64,000 nucleotides of DNA, taken from assembly GCA_003247575.1 (NCBI GenBank), contig QJZC01000062.1, positions 1 to 64,000 on the forward strand. Direction: 5' to 3'. Below the pieces are notes generated by a model, which saw nothing but the letters and a program-made list of their open reading frames with translations, did not search any database and was not told the origin of the DNA. Both the position numbers and the translations under genes were made by a program. This document shows positions 26,962 to 35,771 of this stretch, piece by piece. The stretch comes from Pseudomonadota bacterium. GTDB lineage: Bacteria > Myxococcota_A > UBA9160 > SZUA-336. Within the stretch, counting starts at the first letter, position 1. Each line of letters begins with the position of its first letter.

Positions 26962-27378
26962 TTTCCGTTCCTCCAATCGGGTCCCACTTTCCGTTCGAAG
27001 CTCTGTCAGAGCCTCTCTCTGAACAGCCTCGAACGAGGATGTGGCCGACCTTCCAATTGACGTGCGAGTGTCTGTGATCGACAGAGATCGGTGTAATTCC
27101 TGGTACCGGTCGCCGCGACCTTGGCTTCCGTGTTGCGTACCACCTTCGTCCTGTCTCTGCCGGGGGGAGCGACTCACTCCCGCCTTCCATGTGGGTTACG
27201 GTTTGAACGGGCGCGGGTATGTCAAGCGCGTGCTCGGCAGATCCCACTCCGCGCGACGGCGGGACTTCGGGCAGGCGTTCGCGCGCGGTGTGGCAGCGAG
27301 CTCGCATCTCGACCGCAGTGCCCTGTCCGTCAACGTCTGCTTGAAGCTGCGCCAGGAATGCGCCAGGCTGCGACGACC
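26962..27378. other. Divergent region between hsp20 operon and M20 gene
   Basis: It holds the hsp20 leader hairpin and presumably both promoters. I see no CIRCE element (TTAGCACTC-N9-GAGTGCTAA) and no small gene. Confidence 0.5.
26993..27034 (-). promoter_or_regulatory. Leader hairpin of the hsp20 operon
   Basis: On the minus strand, GTTCGAGGCTGTTCAGAG (27034-27017) pairs imperfectly with CTCTGACAGAGCTTCGAAC (27011-26993) around a 5-base loop; both ends of the stem (GTTCGA/TCGAAC and CAGAG/CTCTG) are perfect. It ends about 30 bases before the start codon, so it does not itself sequester the ribosome site. It could be a thermosensor element, an operator or an RNA-stability hairpin. Confidence 0.45.
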
Positions 27379-28533
27379 ATGTCCGAATCCCCTGCATCGT
27401 TCGACGAGATCGTGGCGCGTGCGGTCGAACTCCGGCACGACTTGCACGCACATCCGGAGCTGGCATTCGAAGAGGTGCGCACGACCCAGGAGGTACGCGC
27501 TGAGCTCACTCGGCTTGGGATCGAGTGGGCGCCGTGTACCGCGACCGGAACGGTCGGTCGCCTCGCGCCCGATGCCTCGGGGCCTGGGATCGCATTCCGT
27601 GCAGATCTGGATGCTCTTCCCGTCGAGGAGCAGACGGAGCTCCCCTATCAGTCCACCGTGAAAGGGTGGATGCACGCGTGTGGTCACGATGGTCACACGG
27701 CAAGCCTGCTGGCGGCGGCGGCGCTGCTCAAGCAGCAGGAGCGGCGGCTGTCTGGCCCCGTCACCCTGATCTTCCAGCCGGGCGAGGAAGGCGGGCACGG
27801 CGCCCGCCGCATGATCGAGGCGGGCGCGCTCGAAGGAGTCTCCAGGATCTACGGCTTCCACAACTGGCCGGCGATCCCATTCGGCCGCGCTGTGGCGGTG
27901 GAGGGCACGGTGATGGCCGCCAACGGTCAGTTCCTGGCCATCGTCCACGGGCGCGGCGGCCACGCGAGCCAGCCGGAGGGGTGCATCGATCCGATCCTGG
28001 CCCTGAGCTCGTTCGTGACGCAGGTCCAACAGGTCGTCAGCCGCCGCGTCGCGCCGCAGCGGGCAGCGGTGGTCACCGTGGGCCGCTTTCACGCAGGGTC
28101 GGCTAACAACATCATTCCGGATCGGGCAGAGTGCGAAGGCACGATTCGCGCGTCCACGACCGCTCAGCTCGAGGAGGTGAGCCAGCTGTGCGCGGCTGTA
28201 TTCCATGGGACGTGTGACGCGGCGGGTGCTCGACCCGAGTGGCACTGGACGCGCGACTATCCCGCGACCGTGAACCATCCCGAGGCGGCGAAGCGCGCCC
28301 GGGAAGCCGTCGTTCGGGTGATGGGCCCAGAGGCGCCCTGGACCGAGGGGGTCCCGATCATGGCGGCAGAGGATTTCAGCTACTTCGCTGAGCGGGTGCC
28401 TGGGTGCTACCTGCTGCTGGGCACGGGACGGCCCGGAAAGCCGCTCGAGTCGTGCCACAGCCCCCGCTTCGACTTCGACGATGCGCTCATTCCGGTGGTC
28501 ATGCGGCTCTGGCACGACCTGGCAGGGCTTTAG
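27379..28533 (+). CDS. M20 family metallo-amidohydrolase
   Basis: 384 residues from ATG 27379; an ATG 21 bases earlier has no ribosome site. The protein belongs to the N-acyl-amino-acid/IAA-amino-acid hydrolase branch of M20: RHDLHAHPELAFEE near the start, HACGHDGHT metal ligands, PGEEGGHGARRMIEAG with the catalytic Glu, dimerisation-domain HGRGGHASQP, and a final MAAEDFSYF metal-ligand segment. It is a cytoplasmic di-metal enzyme that removes acyl groups from amino acids or peptides; the exact substrate is not determinable. It lies 101 bases before asd. Confidence 0.93.
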   Translation: MSESPASFDEIVARAVELRHDLHAHPELAFEEVRTTQEVRAELTRLGIEWAPCTATGTVGRLAPDASGPGIAFRADLDALPVEEQTELPYQSTVKGWMHACGHDGHTASLLAAAALLKQQERRLSGPVTLIFQPGEEGGHGARRMIEAGALEGVSRIYGFHNWPAIPFGRAVAVEGTVMAANGQFLAIVHGRGGHASQPEGCIDPILALSSFVTQVQQVVSRRVAPQRAAVVTVGRFHAGSANNIIPDRAECEGTIRASTTAQLEEVSQLCAAVFHGTCDAAGARPEWHWTRDYPATVNHPEAAKRAREAVVRVMGPEAPWTEGVPIMAAEDFSYFAERVPGCYLLLGTGRPGKPLESCHSPRFDFDDALIPVVMRLWHDLAGL

Positions 28534-28634
28534 CGGCCTGTCGAAAAGGGGGCTACCCTGCCGCCGCCGAGTGGGTCGCCGAAGCCCGGGGCTGTCCGGG
28601 GCTGGCCCCGGCCGAGGGATGGGAGAGAGCGAAG

Positions 28635-29741
28635 GTGAAGACCGGTTTCGTTGGATGGCGTGGAATGGTCGGTTCGGTTTTGATGGACCGGATGCAGCAG
28701 GAGCGAGACTTCGATCTGCTCGAGCCCACGTTCTTCACGACGTCGCAGGTCGGACAGGCGGGTCCCGACTTGGGCGCGGGTTCCACTCCACTGCTCGACG
28801 CGTACTCCCTCGACGACCTCGCGCACCTCGACGTGATCCTGACCGCCCAGGGTGGGGACTACACCAAGAATGTCTACTCGGCTCTGCGCGATCGCGGCTG
28901 GAAGGGGTTCTGGATCGACGCGGCGAGCGCCCTGCGCATGCGAGAGGACGCCGTCCTCGTGCTCGATCCCGTCAATGGAGCCCGGATCGAGGAGGCCATC
29001 GCGGGCGGCGCGCGGACCTTCTGCGGTGCGAACTGCACGGTGAGCCTGATGCTGATGGCCCTCGGGGGACTCTTCGAGGCGGGTCAGGTCGAGTGGCTGT
29101 CGTCGATGACGTATCAGGCGGCTTCCGGAGCAGGCGCGGCTCAGCTCCGCGAGTTGGTGGCGCAGACCGTCGCGCTCGCAGACGCGGTGGGCGAGGACTG
29201 GAACGATCCGGAGGTCTCGGTGCTCGAGCTCGAGCGGCGCGTGACAGCGGCACTACGTGACGAGGCCTTCCCGCACGAGAGCTTCGGGGCGCCGCTCGCT
29301 GCGAGCTTGCTGGCGTACATCGATTCGGCGATGCCCGGGGGACAGACGCGCGAGGAATGGAAGGGCATGGCCGAGACGAACAAGATCCTCGGCCAGGATC
29401 CCCCGGTCCCGGTCGATGGCATCTGCGTGCGCGTCGGTGCGCTCCGCTGCCACTCGCAGGCGTTCACGATCAAGCTGCGCGATCCGCTGCCTCTGGACGA
29501 GGTCGAGCAGCGGATCGCGAGCGCGAACGACTGGGTCCGCGTGGTCGAGAACACGCGCGATGCGACGTTCTCCGAGCTCACGCCGACCGCGGTCTCGGGG
29601 ACCTTGTCGGTGCCGATCGGTCGGATCCGCAAGCTGGCGATGGGAGACCACTACCTCGGAGCCTTCAGCGTTGGGGATCAGCTGCTCTGGGGAGCTGCCG
29701 AGCCCCTGCGCCGCGTGTTGCGAACGATTCTGGCGTCCTGA
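28635..29741 (+). CDS. asd: Aspartate-semialdehyde dehydrogenase, E. coli type
   Basis: It reduces aspartyl phosphate to aspartate semialdehyde for Lys, Met, Thr and diaminopimelate synthesis. The GTG start at 28635 gives 368 residues, matching the E. coli enzyme. Motifs: VGWRGMVGSVLMDRM for NADPH, the catalytic Cys in GANCTVSLMLMALGG, QAASGAGA, EEWKGMAETNKIL, VRVGALRCHSQA (catalytic His) and the C-terminal VGDQLLWGAAEPLRR. This is the gamma-proteobacterial type rather than the shorter form common elsewhere. It converges on the HAD gene with one base between. Confidence 0.97.
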   Translation: MKTGFVGWRGMVGSVLMDRMQQERDFDLLEPTFFTTSQVGQAGPDLGAGSTPLLDAYSLDDLAHLDVILTAQGGDYTKNVYSALRDRGWKGFWIDAASALRMREDAVLVLDPVNGARIEEAIAGGARTFCGANCTVSLMLMALGGLFEAGQVEWLSSMTYQAASGAGAAQLRELVAQTVALADAVGEDWNDPEVSVLELERRVTAALRDEAFPHESFGAPLAASLLAYIDSAMPGGQTREEWKGMAETNKILGQDPPVPVDGICVRVGALRCHSQAFTIKLRDPLPLDEVEQRIASANDWVRVVENTRDATFSELTPTAVSGTLSVPIGRIRKLAMGDHYLGAFSVGDQLLWGAAEPLRRVLRTILAS

Positions 29742-29742
29742 G

Positions 29743-30471
29743 TCAGAGGCTCGCTGGGCCGCGTAGATCCAGCTGAAGCAGATGCTCCAGCTGCTCGAGG
29801 GCGGGGCCTGGCGCCTCGACCTTGATCGTGTGCATGCCGAGCGCGCGGGCGGGCTTCAGGTTGATGCCCAGATCATCCAGGAAGACGCACTCCTCGGGAC
29901 GCGCGGCCACGGCTTCGAGCGCGTGCTCGTAGAAGGCTGGATCCGGCTTGCGGACCCCGATGATGCTCGACTCGATGACGACGTGGAACAAGGTCTTCAG
30001 GCGGTCGAAGTCCCCGAGCCCGGCTCCGGGCCCGGCTCCGGGCCCGGAGCCGGGACGCGGCGCCGCGGCTCCTGGGTTCGAGCCTGCAGGCGCCTCCGAA
30101 GCGCCCTCTGTAGGGCCCGAATCGGAGCGACGGAAGTTGTTGGTGAGGCAGGCGGTGGTGAGGTGTTTTCCGCAGCGGCGGACGGCCTCGACCATCTCCG
30201 GGCGTACGTCGCCGGCCAGGAGACCCAGCACGGTCGCCCCACGCACCGGATGGCCCGCGTTCTCCGCTTCTCGTTCGAACTCGCGGTCGAAGGCTTCTGG
30301 GGAGAGCTCGCCTCGTTCGAAGCGCGCCCAGGCGTTGGCGTCTGGGTTGCGCGAGTTGATGCCGCGAATGAAGTCGCGGGGAAGCTGTTGCTCTTGCTCG
30401 AAGCGGCGAAAGGCCTCGAAGGGGCTGGTCGTGATCACCCCACCGAAGTCCCACAGCACAGCGCGGATCAT
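29743..30471 (-). CDS. HAD superfamily (subfamily IA) hydrolase
   Basis: A 242-residue phosphatase-like protein. The N-terminal VLWDFGGVITTSPFEAF supplies the nucleophilic Asp (the DFGGV variant is common in this branch), a helical cap follows, ACLTNNF gives motif II, and GVRKPDPAFYEHAL with ECVFLDDLGINLKPARALGM gives motifs III and IV. A Gly/Pro/Ser/Ala insertion between motifs II and III is encoded by a short tandem DNA repeat (about 30014-30055) and is probably a disordered loop. The ribosome site is GAGGAG. The substrate is unknown. Confidence 0.9.
   Translation of the reverse strand: MIRAVLWDFGGVITTSPFEAFRRFEQEQQLPRDFIRGINSRNPDANAWARFERGELSPEAFDREFEREAENAGHPVRGATVLGLLAGDVRPEMVEAVRRCGKHLTTACLTNNFRRSDSGPTEGASEAPAGSNPGAAAPRPGSGPGAGPGAGLGDFDRLKTLFHVVIESSIIGVRKPDPAFYEHALEAVAARPEECVFLDDLGINLKPARALGMHTIKVEAPGPALEQLEHLLQLDLRGPASL
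30014..30055. repeat. In-frame tandem repeat within the HAD gene
   Basis: Roughly three copies of a 12-base unit of the form GGCTCCGGGCCC, encoding Pro-Gly-Ser/Ala-Gly units in the HAD protein. Likely a slippage expansion of a loop. Confidence 0.75.
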
Positions 30472-30585
30472 CTAGGTCTCCTCGGAGTCGCTCCTCGGCC
30501 CTCTTTGTATCGCGATTGCCCCCAGGGTGCACGGTGTGCGCGACTCGCTTGACGATTGCACACCGATTCGAGTAGGGTGTTCCTG

Positions 30586-30675
30586 GACCGACCGTTCGAT
30601 CGTATTTCGCTCGATCGTGTCTTGCCCGATCGTATCTGATTGAGTCGTATCTGATTCAGTCGCATTCGATGCGAG
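30586..30675. repeat. 15-base tandem repeat array
   Basis: CGTAT-like heads recur exactly every 15 bases at 30601, 30616, 30631, 30646 and 30661; units three and four (CGTATCTGATTGAGT, CGTATCTGATTCAGT) differ by one base. The array lies 70-160 bases upstream of the diiron gene and divergently upstream of the HAD gene. On the minus strand the period stays in frame in an open frame (30711 to 30472) giving pentapeptides such as TESDT/TQSDT, but I do not call that a gene. Confidence 0.85.
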
Positions 30676-30746
30676 CGGATCGTGCGGGAGCGAGAGGCCG
30701 GGATGAGTCATTGCAGCCGCTGAGCCAGCAGCGCGGGGAGCAGTAG

Positions 30747-31820
30747 ATGATCGAGCGACGCATGCAAGAGTATCGCCGCCAGCTCGGCAGCTTCGAGGTC
30801 GTGGACTGGGTGGATTGCGAATCGATCGAGCGGATGCGAAGCCGTCTGCAGGTGGACGCACCGGTCTCAGTGAATTGGCAGTGGGAGTATGGAAGCGAGG
30901 TCGGCGAGCTGCGCGCGCTCTACGAGAAGGGAAAGCAGAACCAGTGGAACGCGACGACCGAGCTGGATTGGGATTGTCCGGTCACGAAGAACGACTGGCT
31001 GGTTCGCTGCGAGGCTTCCCAGCTCGCAATGGCTTGTCAACTCGCGGGGCTCGACGAAGCGACCCAGCGTGCGGCCGCCTTCGACGAGGTCGCCTACACG
31101 TTGTCTCAGCTGCTGCACGGCGAGCAAGCTGCACTCCAGCTTTGCGGACAGCTCACCAACCTGTGCCCGACGACGGACGAGAAATGGTACGCGGCGAGTC
31201 AGGTGGCAGACGAAGCGCGTCACAACGAGGTGTTGGCGCGCTTTCTCTCGGAGAAGATGGGGACGATCTACCCGGTCTCCCCGATCGTCAAGGCTCTTCT
31301 CGACGAGCTGTTGTCGGTGGACGGCTACGTGATGAAGATGCTCGGAATGCAGACCCTGTTCGAAGGGATCGCGGTCGGGATCATGGACATGCTCAAGACC
31401 GACTCGCAGAATCCGCTGCTCGAAGAGATGATCCGCAAGGTGCAGCAGGACGAGTCACGCCATGCGGCCTTCGGTGTACTGACCATGCGCCGCGTCGTAC
31501 GCGATGCGGACGAAGCGCAGATGCAGCGGATGGAGGATTGGGCGTTCTCCATTCTCGAGGCGCTGAACGCGAACCAGCAGCTCGACATGCTTCACTGGCT
31601 GTGCCCGAAGTACGGTCTGGATCCAGAGAACGTGGCGATGCTTCCGCATCTGTCTCCACAATGGCTCGAGCTCAACAGCCAGATCTACATGCACACCGTG
31701 GTGCCGAACTTGATGCGACTGGGCCTGATCACCGAGCGCACGAGGGATCAGTGGCGCGAGCGCGGGATGTTGAATCCCACTCGCGGCGAGTCGGACCCCG
31801 AACTCGCACTGGTCTCCTGA
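30747..31820 (+). CDS. Ferritin-like diiron carboxylate protein
   Basis: A 357-residue protein with the four-helix diiron arrangement: Glu in LLHGEQAALQL, ExxH in VADEARHNEVL, Glu in QTLFEGIAVG and a second ExxH in QQDESRHAAFGV. This is the ligand set of ribonucleotide-reductase R2-like, AurF-like and related oxygenases. ATG 30747 follows GGGGAGCAG. Without a partner reductase nearby the reaction cannot be set; N-oxygenation, desaturation or hydroxylation are all possible. A 15-base tandem repeat precedes the gene and may be regulatory. Confidence 0.85.
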   Translation: MIERRMQEYRRQLGSFEVVDWVDCESIERMRSRLQVDAPVSVNWQWEYGSEVGELRALYEKGKQNQWNATTELDWDCPVTKNDWLVRCEASQLAMACQLAGLDEATQRAAAFDEVAYTLSQLLHGEQAALQLCGQLTNLCPTTDEKWYAASQVADEARHNEVLARFLSEKMGTIYPVSPIVKALLDELLSVDGYVMKMLGMQTLFEGIAVGIMDMLKTDSQNPLLEEMIRKVQQDESRHAAFGVLTMRRVVRDADEAQMQRMEDWAFSILEALNANQQLDMLHWLCPKYGLDPENVAMLPHLSPQWLELNSQIYMHTVVPNLMRLGLITERTRDQWRERGMLNPTRGESDPELALVS

Positions 31821-31879
31821 ACTTGCGCGCCTCGGCCGGGGGCGAAGATCTTGCGCGGTCGAGTGAGGATCGCGAGGGT

Positions 31880-32812
31880 TCAGGACTCGTTCAGGATCAG
31901 GGTGCAGTCGCGGTTGCGGTCGTCGCGTCCTTCGACGCGCTGCTCGCTCCGGCGCCCCTCGAACCGGAAGGAGGCTCCGGATTCTCCACCGAGTGTACCC
32001 TCGGCTGTGTCGCCTGAGGCAGCGAGGGTTCCAACGACGTACTCGTCTCCGCACAGGCCGGCAGCGCGAACCTGCACCGGCTCGGGCTCGTCCTCGCGTT
32101 CTGTGGCACGTCGCGTCGGGGATCCCGTCGCGTCAGGGTCGCGAGTACCGGAGTCGTCCAGAGCGCGTGCCGCGCGCTCCGCTTCGAGTGCGTCTCCGTA
32201 TGCCTGACGATCCAGCTGTACGCAGGCGTTGTTCTGCATGCGGTAGCCGGTCCAGCATTCCCAGGCGTCCCCAGACTCGGTGAGGGAAGCGTAGGGAGGA
32301 ACCTGGATCCGAGCGCAGGCTCCACGAGTGCGCCGGAAGCCGCGCCAGCATGCCCAGTCGTTCCCGCTCTCGTCCAGCGATGCGTTGCTCGGGACCTCGA
32401 TGCGCTCGCAGCTTTCCCCCCGCTGGCGATAGCCCCGAACGCACGTCCAGGCCTGCCCGGTGCCGTCGAGCTGCGCGTTGTCGGGTACATTCAAGCGCAC
32501 GCATCGCTCGTCCTGGCGGACGTATCCGCGCCAGCAGGTGAAGTCGTTTCCGCTAGCGTTCAGCGAGCCGAATTCGGGCACTGCCACGGGGCGGCATTCC
32601 CCTCCTACCCGTCGCGACCCGCGGGGGCAGCGTGTCGGCGGGGTCGAGCTCGCCTCGGAGTCCGTTGCGCAGGGCTTCCCCTCGGGAGTACTCCCTTCGC
32701 AGTCTTCCGCCGTGTGTCCAACAGGGCTTGCCGAAAGGCAAGCAATCACCACGAGCGCGAGCCATCCGGCCCGTCCGAGAGGCCGAGGGCTCGCGAGAGG
32801 CCAGGGGCTCAT
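31880..32812 (-). CDS. Exported Cys-repeat protein
   Basis: 310 residues from ATG 32812, followed by a signal peptide (GWLALVVIACLSASPVGH). The mature protein has four tandem units of about 37 residues with the pattern C-x-x-(V/I)-x-VP-x-x-A-x-L-(D/T)-x-SG-(N/D)-x-W-x-CW-x-GY/FR...C, each with a pair of Cys, well suited to disulfides outside the cytoplasm. A Glu/Arg/Asp-rich linker and a C-terminal domain (GLCGDEYVVGTLAASG...CTLILNES) follow. Similar repeats occur in other exported proteins of unknown role; I name no function. It converges on the diiron gene. Confidence 0.75.
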   Translation of the reverse strand: MSPWPLASPRPLGRAGWLALVVIACLSASPVGHTAEDCEGSTPEGKPCATDSEASSTPPTRCPRGSRRVGGECRPVAVPEFGSLNASGNDFTCWRGYVRQDERCVRLNVPDNAQLDGTGQAWTCVRGYRQRGESCERIEVPSNASLDESGNDWACWRGFRRTRGACARIQVPPYASLTESGDAWECWTGYRMQNNACVQLDRQAYGDALEAERAARALDDSGTRDPDATGSPTRRATEREDEPEPVQVRAAGLCGDEYVVGTLAASGDTAEGTLGGESGASFRFEGRRSEQRVEGRDDRNRDCTLILNES

Positions 32813-33042
32813 CTGGCGGTTGCCCACGGCTGCACCCGCTCTGGGTGCTGCGCAGGCGCGCGCGTCGTGTCTGCGCCGGTATGTGCGCTCTTCGTAGCCA
32901 ACGTCATCCTCAACTCCCGCATGGATCTTGCGCATGGATCGTGCTCGCGCCGCTGTCGATCGGTGCATCGTAGCAGGCAGGCTCCGGGTCGATCGAGGGG
33001 GAGAGGTGCGCGACCTCGGATTTTGGATAGCCTGCACGGTCG

Positions 33043-33798
33043 ATGGTTCCAATCGGAGTGCAGCTGTACTCGTTGCGAGACGAGCCGGAGTCCCGGCTGG
33101 AGGCCTCGCTCGAACGCCTGGCCGAGGCGGGCTTCTCGGCCGTCGAGCCCGCCGGGCTCTGGGGACGGTCGCCGGCGGAGTTTCGCGCAGCCTGCGCTGA
33201 GGCGGGTCTCGAGATCGCCTCGGTCCATGCCCCTCTGGAACTCGACGTTCGGGGCGCCGCGCTCGATCGCCACCTCGAGGCCGTCGCGGAGCTCGGTGCT
33301 ACGGCGGCGGTGGTTCCGCTGATCGAGGCCGAGCGCTTCGCAACGCGCGCGGGAATCTCTCGCCTTGCAGACCTCCTCAATCGTTGGTCGGAGCGGGCCG
33401 AGAGCTTGGGCCTGCGTCTCGGCTACCACAATCACGAGTGGGAATTCTCTCAGCGCTTCGATGGCGTCTCGGCGCACCGACTCCTCTTCGAGGAACTCTC
33501 TCCTCTGGTCTTCGCTCAGATCGACGTCTACTGGGCGCGGGTCGGGGGGGCGGATCCAGCGGCGGAGATCGCGTATCACGGAGAGCGCGCACGTTCGCTC
33601 CATCTCAAGGATGGACCGGCAAAGGACTGCCGAGCCCCGATGACAGCACTTGGACAGGGGGCGCTCGACCTCCCAGCCGTACTCGCGTGCTCGCGAGCCG
33701 TGTGCCACATCGTCGAGATCGATTTTTGTGCAGGAGACCTCTGGAGTGCACTCGAAGACTCCGCACGTTACCTGCGCGAGCGCGGACCCAGCCTCTGA
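33043..33798 (+). CDS. Sugar phosphate isomerase/epimerase (TIM barrel)
   Basis: A 251-residue xylose-isomerase-like TIM barrel. It opens with GVQLYSLRDEPE and has the metal-site strands GYHNHEWEF (His/Glu), FAQIDVYWARVGG (Asp), ARSLHLKDG (His) and a final HIVEIDFCAGD (Glu). These supply the divalent metal ligands of sugar isomerases and epimerases acting on keto-sugars or inositols. Which sugar is unknown. An inositol-phosphate synthase gene is 8 kb away, which is too far to infer a link. Confidence 0.88.
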   Translation: MVPIGVQLYSLRDEPESRLEASLERLAEAGFSAVEPAGLWGRSPAEFRAACAEAGLEIASVHAPLELDVRGAALDRHLEAVAELGATAAVVPLIEAERFATRAGISRLADLLNRWSERAESLGLRLGYHNHEWEFSQRFDGVSAHRLLFEELSPLVFAQIDVYWARVGGADPAAEIAYHGERARSLHLKDGPAKDCRAPMTALGQGALDLPAVLACSRAVCHIVEIDFCAGDLWSALEDSARYLRERGPSL

Positions 33799-33819
33799 GG
33801 GGCTGGGGAAACAACAACA

Positions 33820-34158
33820 CTAGAGCGCGTCTTCGCCGCGCTCCCCGGTTCGGATTCGGATGACGTCGGAGATCGGTGTCACGAAGATCTTACCGTCGCC
33901 GATCTTGCTGTCGCTCGCGCTACGCAGGACTGCCTGCACCGTCCGGTCGACCTGGTCGTCGGATACCACGGCTTCCACGACCAGCTTGGGCAACAGGTCC
34001 ACGACGTATTCTGCTCCGCGGTAGAGTTCCGTGTGGCCCTTTTGGCGTCCGTATCCCTTGACCTCGGTCACGGTGATCCCCTGTACGCCGACCTCGGCGA
34101 GTGCTTCGCGCACCGCATCGAGCTTGAAGGGTTTGATGATCGCTTCGACGAGTTTCAT
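33820..34158 (-). CDS. glnK: Nitrogen regulatory PII protein, GlnK-type
   Basis: A 112-residue PII signal protein that senses ATP/ADP and 2-oxoglutarate and gates the ammonium channel. The T-loop contains the uridylylation Tyr51 in TELYRGAEYVVD, and the B- and C-loops (VVEAVVSDDQVDR, GDGKIFVTPI) bind nucleotide. It lies 39 bases downstream of the ammonium transporter on the same strand, the reverse of the common glnK-amtB order. The linkage itself makes regulation of the adjacent channel very likely. Confidence 0.95.
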   Translation of the reverse strand: MKLVEAIIKPFKLDAVREALAEVGVQGITVTEVKGYGRQKGHTELYRGAEYVVDLLPKLVVEAVVSDDQVDRTVQAVLRSASDSKIGDGKIFVTPISDVIRIRTGERGEDAL

Positions 34159-34197
34159 GCAGGCCTTTCCTGGTCGTTCGATCTCCGGTCGTTGGGG

Positions 34198-35676
34198 CTA
34201 TGCGGCTCCCGAATGCTCCCGTGGCGCCGCAGCCGGCGCGTGTCCGACCATGGTTCCGGCAGGTTGTAGAGTGTACGCATTCTCGGAGTGCAACGAGAGG
34301 TCGAGCCCGCGCTGCTCGTCCTCGCTCTCGACCCGCAGTGAGCCCAGCAGGACGCGTAGGGCGAGCAGAATCCCGACGCTGATGGCGATCGAGTACACGG
34401 CGACGAAGCCTATGCTGAGCACTTGCTTGGCGATCTGTGCTCCCCAGCCGACGCCTTCTGGGAGCGCGGCTTCGGTGATGAACAGTCCAGTGGCCAGAGC
34501 GCCCCAGACTCCGCCCATTCCGTGCACACCGAAGACGTCCAGCGAATCGTCGTATCCCCACAGAGGTTTGAGCACGGTGACGGCGAAGTAGCAGACGCCA
34601 CTGGCTCCGGCTCCGATGGCGATGGCTCCAAGCGGAGAGACGAAGGCGCACGCCGGGGTGATGGCGACCAGTCCTGCCACTGCGGCGGTGGCGGCTCCCA
34701 GGACGGTGGCCTTGCCTGTGTGCAGCACCTCGATCAGCGCCCAGCCGATTACGGCGGTGGCGGCAGCGGTCTGTGTCGTCAGGAAGGCGAGGCCGGCGTC
34801 CGAGTTCGCGCCGAGCGCGCTGCCCCCGTTGAAGCCAAACCAGCCCACCCAGAGCATGCCGGCGCCGACGACGGTCAGCGGCAGGCTGTGTGGGGGCATC
34901 GGGTCGTGCCGGTACCCGTGCCGTTTCCCGAGCAGGATGGCCGCTGCCAGCGCCGAGAAGCCGCTCGACATGTGCACGACCAGTCCCCCAGCAAAGTCGA
35001 GGGCGCCCAGAGAGCTCGCGATCCAGCCGCCGCCCCAGACCATGTGCGCAAGGGGCACGTAGACGAGGAGCAGCCAGCTCGAGATGAATCCCAGATATGC
35101 ACCAAAGCGCATGCGCTCCGCGAATGCGCCAGCCATCAATGCCGGAGTGATGATCGCGAACATCCCCTGGAACATTGCGAAGACGTACTCGGGCACCGCG
35201 GTTCCCGAGCGCAGATCCTCTGGGCCGATGCTACTCAAGCCGACCGCACTCAGATCCCCCAGCATGCCCCCGATCAGCTCACCCTGTTCACTGAAAGCCA
35301 GGCTGTAACCGAGCAGAATCCACAACACTCCCACCGCTCCGGCCGAGATCATGCATTGCATCAATACGGACAACACGTTCTTCGCGCGGACGAGACCTCC
35401 GTAGAACAATGCGAGGCCGGGGAGTGTCATCATGAGAACGAGCGCCGATGATGTGAGCAGCCAGGCGGTGTCTCCACTATCCAGTGTCGGTTCCCCCTGC
35501 GCCCGCGCAGGCTCTGCGAATGCCAGCGAGAGCAGGAACAGCAGGTACGTGAGCTGCGCGGCTCGAGCGCCGCGGTGCAGTGAGCGCGAGCGTTGCTCCG
35601 CGCTGCTACGGGTGGGTCGATCTCGGGAGGTGGATCGATCTGCGGCTGTCTGGTCTGCGATTCTGCTCAGTATCAT
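34198..35676 (-). CDS. amt: Ammonium transporter
   Basis: A 492-residue trimeric ammonium channel. A signal-like helix at residues 40-58 (LTYLLFLLSLAFAEPARA) precedes DTAWLLTSSALVLMMTLPGLALFYGGLVR, and about eleven membrane helices follow. The conserved pore His pair is represented by PLAHMVWGG and GVHGMGG. The C-terminal tail, about 45 residues after the last helix, is the expected PII interaction site. The glnK gene follows directly. It is divergent from the PheC-AroQ gene, with 95 bases between. Confidence 0.95.
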   Translation of the reverse strand: MILSRIADQTAADRSTSRDRPTRSSAEQRSRSLHRGARAAQLTYLLFLLSLAFAEPARAQGEPTLDSGDTAWLLTSSALVLMMTLPGLALFYGGLVRAKNVLSVLMQCMISAGAVGVLWILLGYSLAFSEQGELIGGMLGDLSAVGLSSIGPEDLRSGTAVPEYVFAMFQGMFAIITPALMAGAFAERMRFGAYLGFISSWLLLVYVPLAHMVWGGGWIASSLGALDFAGGLVVHMSSGFSALAAAILLGKRHGYRHDPMPPHSLPLTVVGAGMLWVGWFGFNGGSALGANSDAGLAFLTTQTAAATAVIGWALIEVLHTGKATVLGAATAAVAGLVAITPACAFVSPLGAIAIGAGASGVCYFAVTVLKPLWGYDDSLDVFGVHGMGGVWGALATGLFITEAALPEGVGWGAQIAKQVLSIGFVAVYSIAISVGILLALRVLLGSLRVESEDEQRGLDLSLHSENAYTLQPAGTMVGHAPAAAPREHSGAA

Positions 35677-35771
35677 CGTCGCTCACCCTCGCATCTGATG
35701 GACTTGCGGCTCCGAGTGTCAAGATTCGTGGCCCGCGCATCGGTGCCGAGGTCTGACATACCATACTGAGC

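Noticed and set aside
30472..30711. Small open frame on the minus strand ending next to the HAD start
   Set aside because: Its centre is simply the 15-base tandem repeat translated, and the ends have random composition. No ribosome site is evident.
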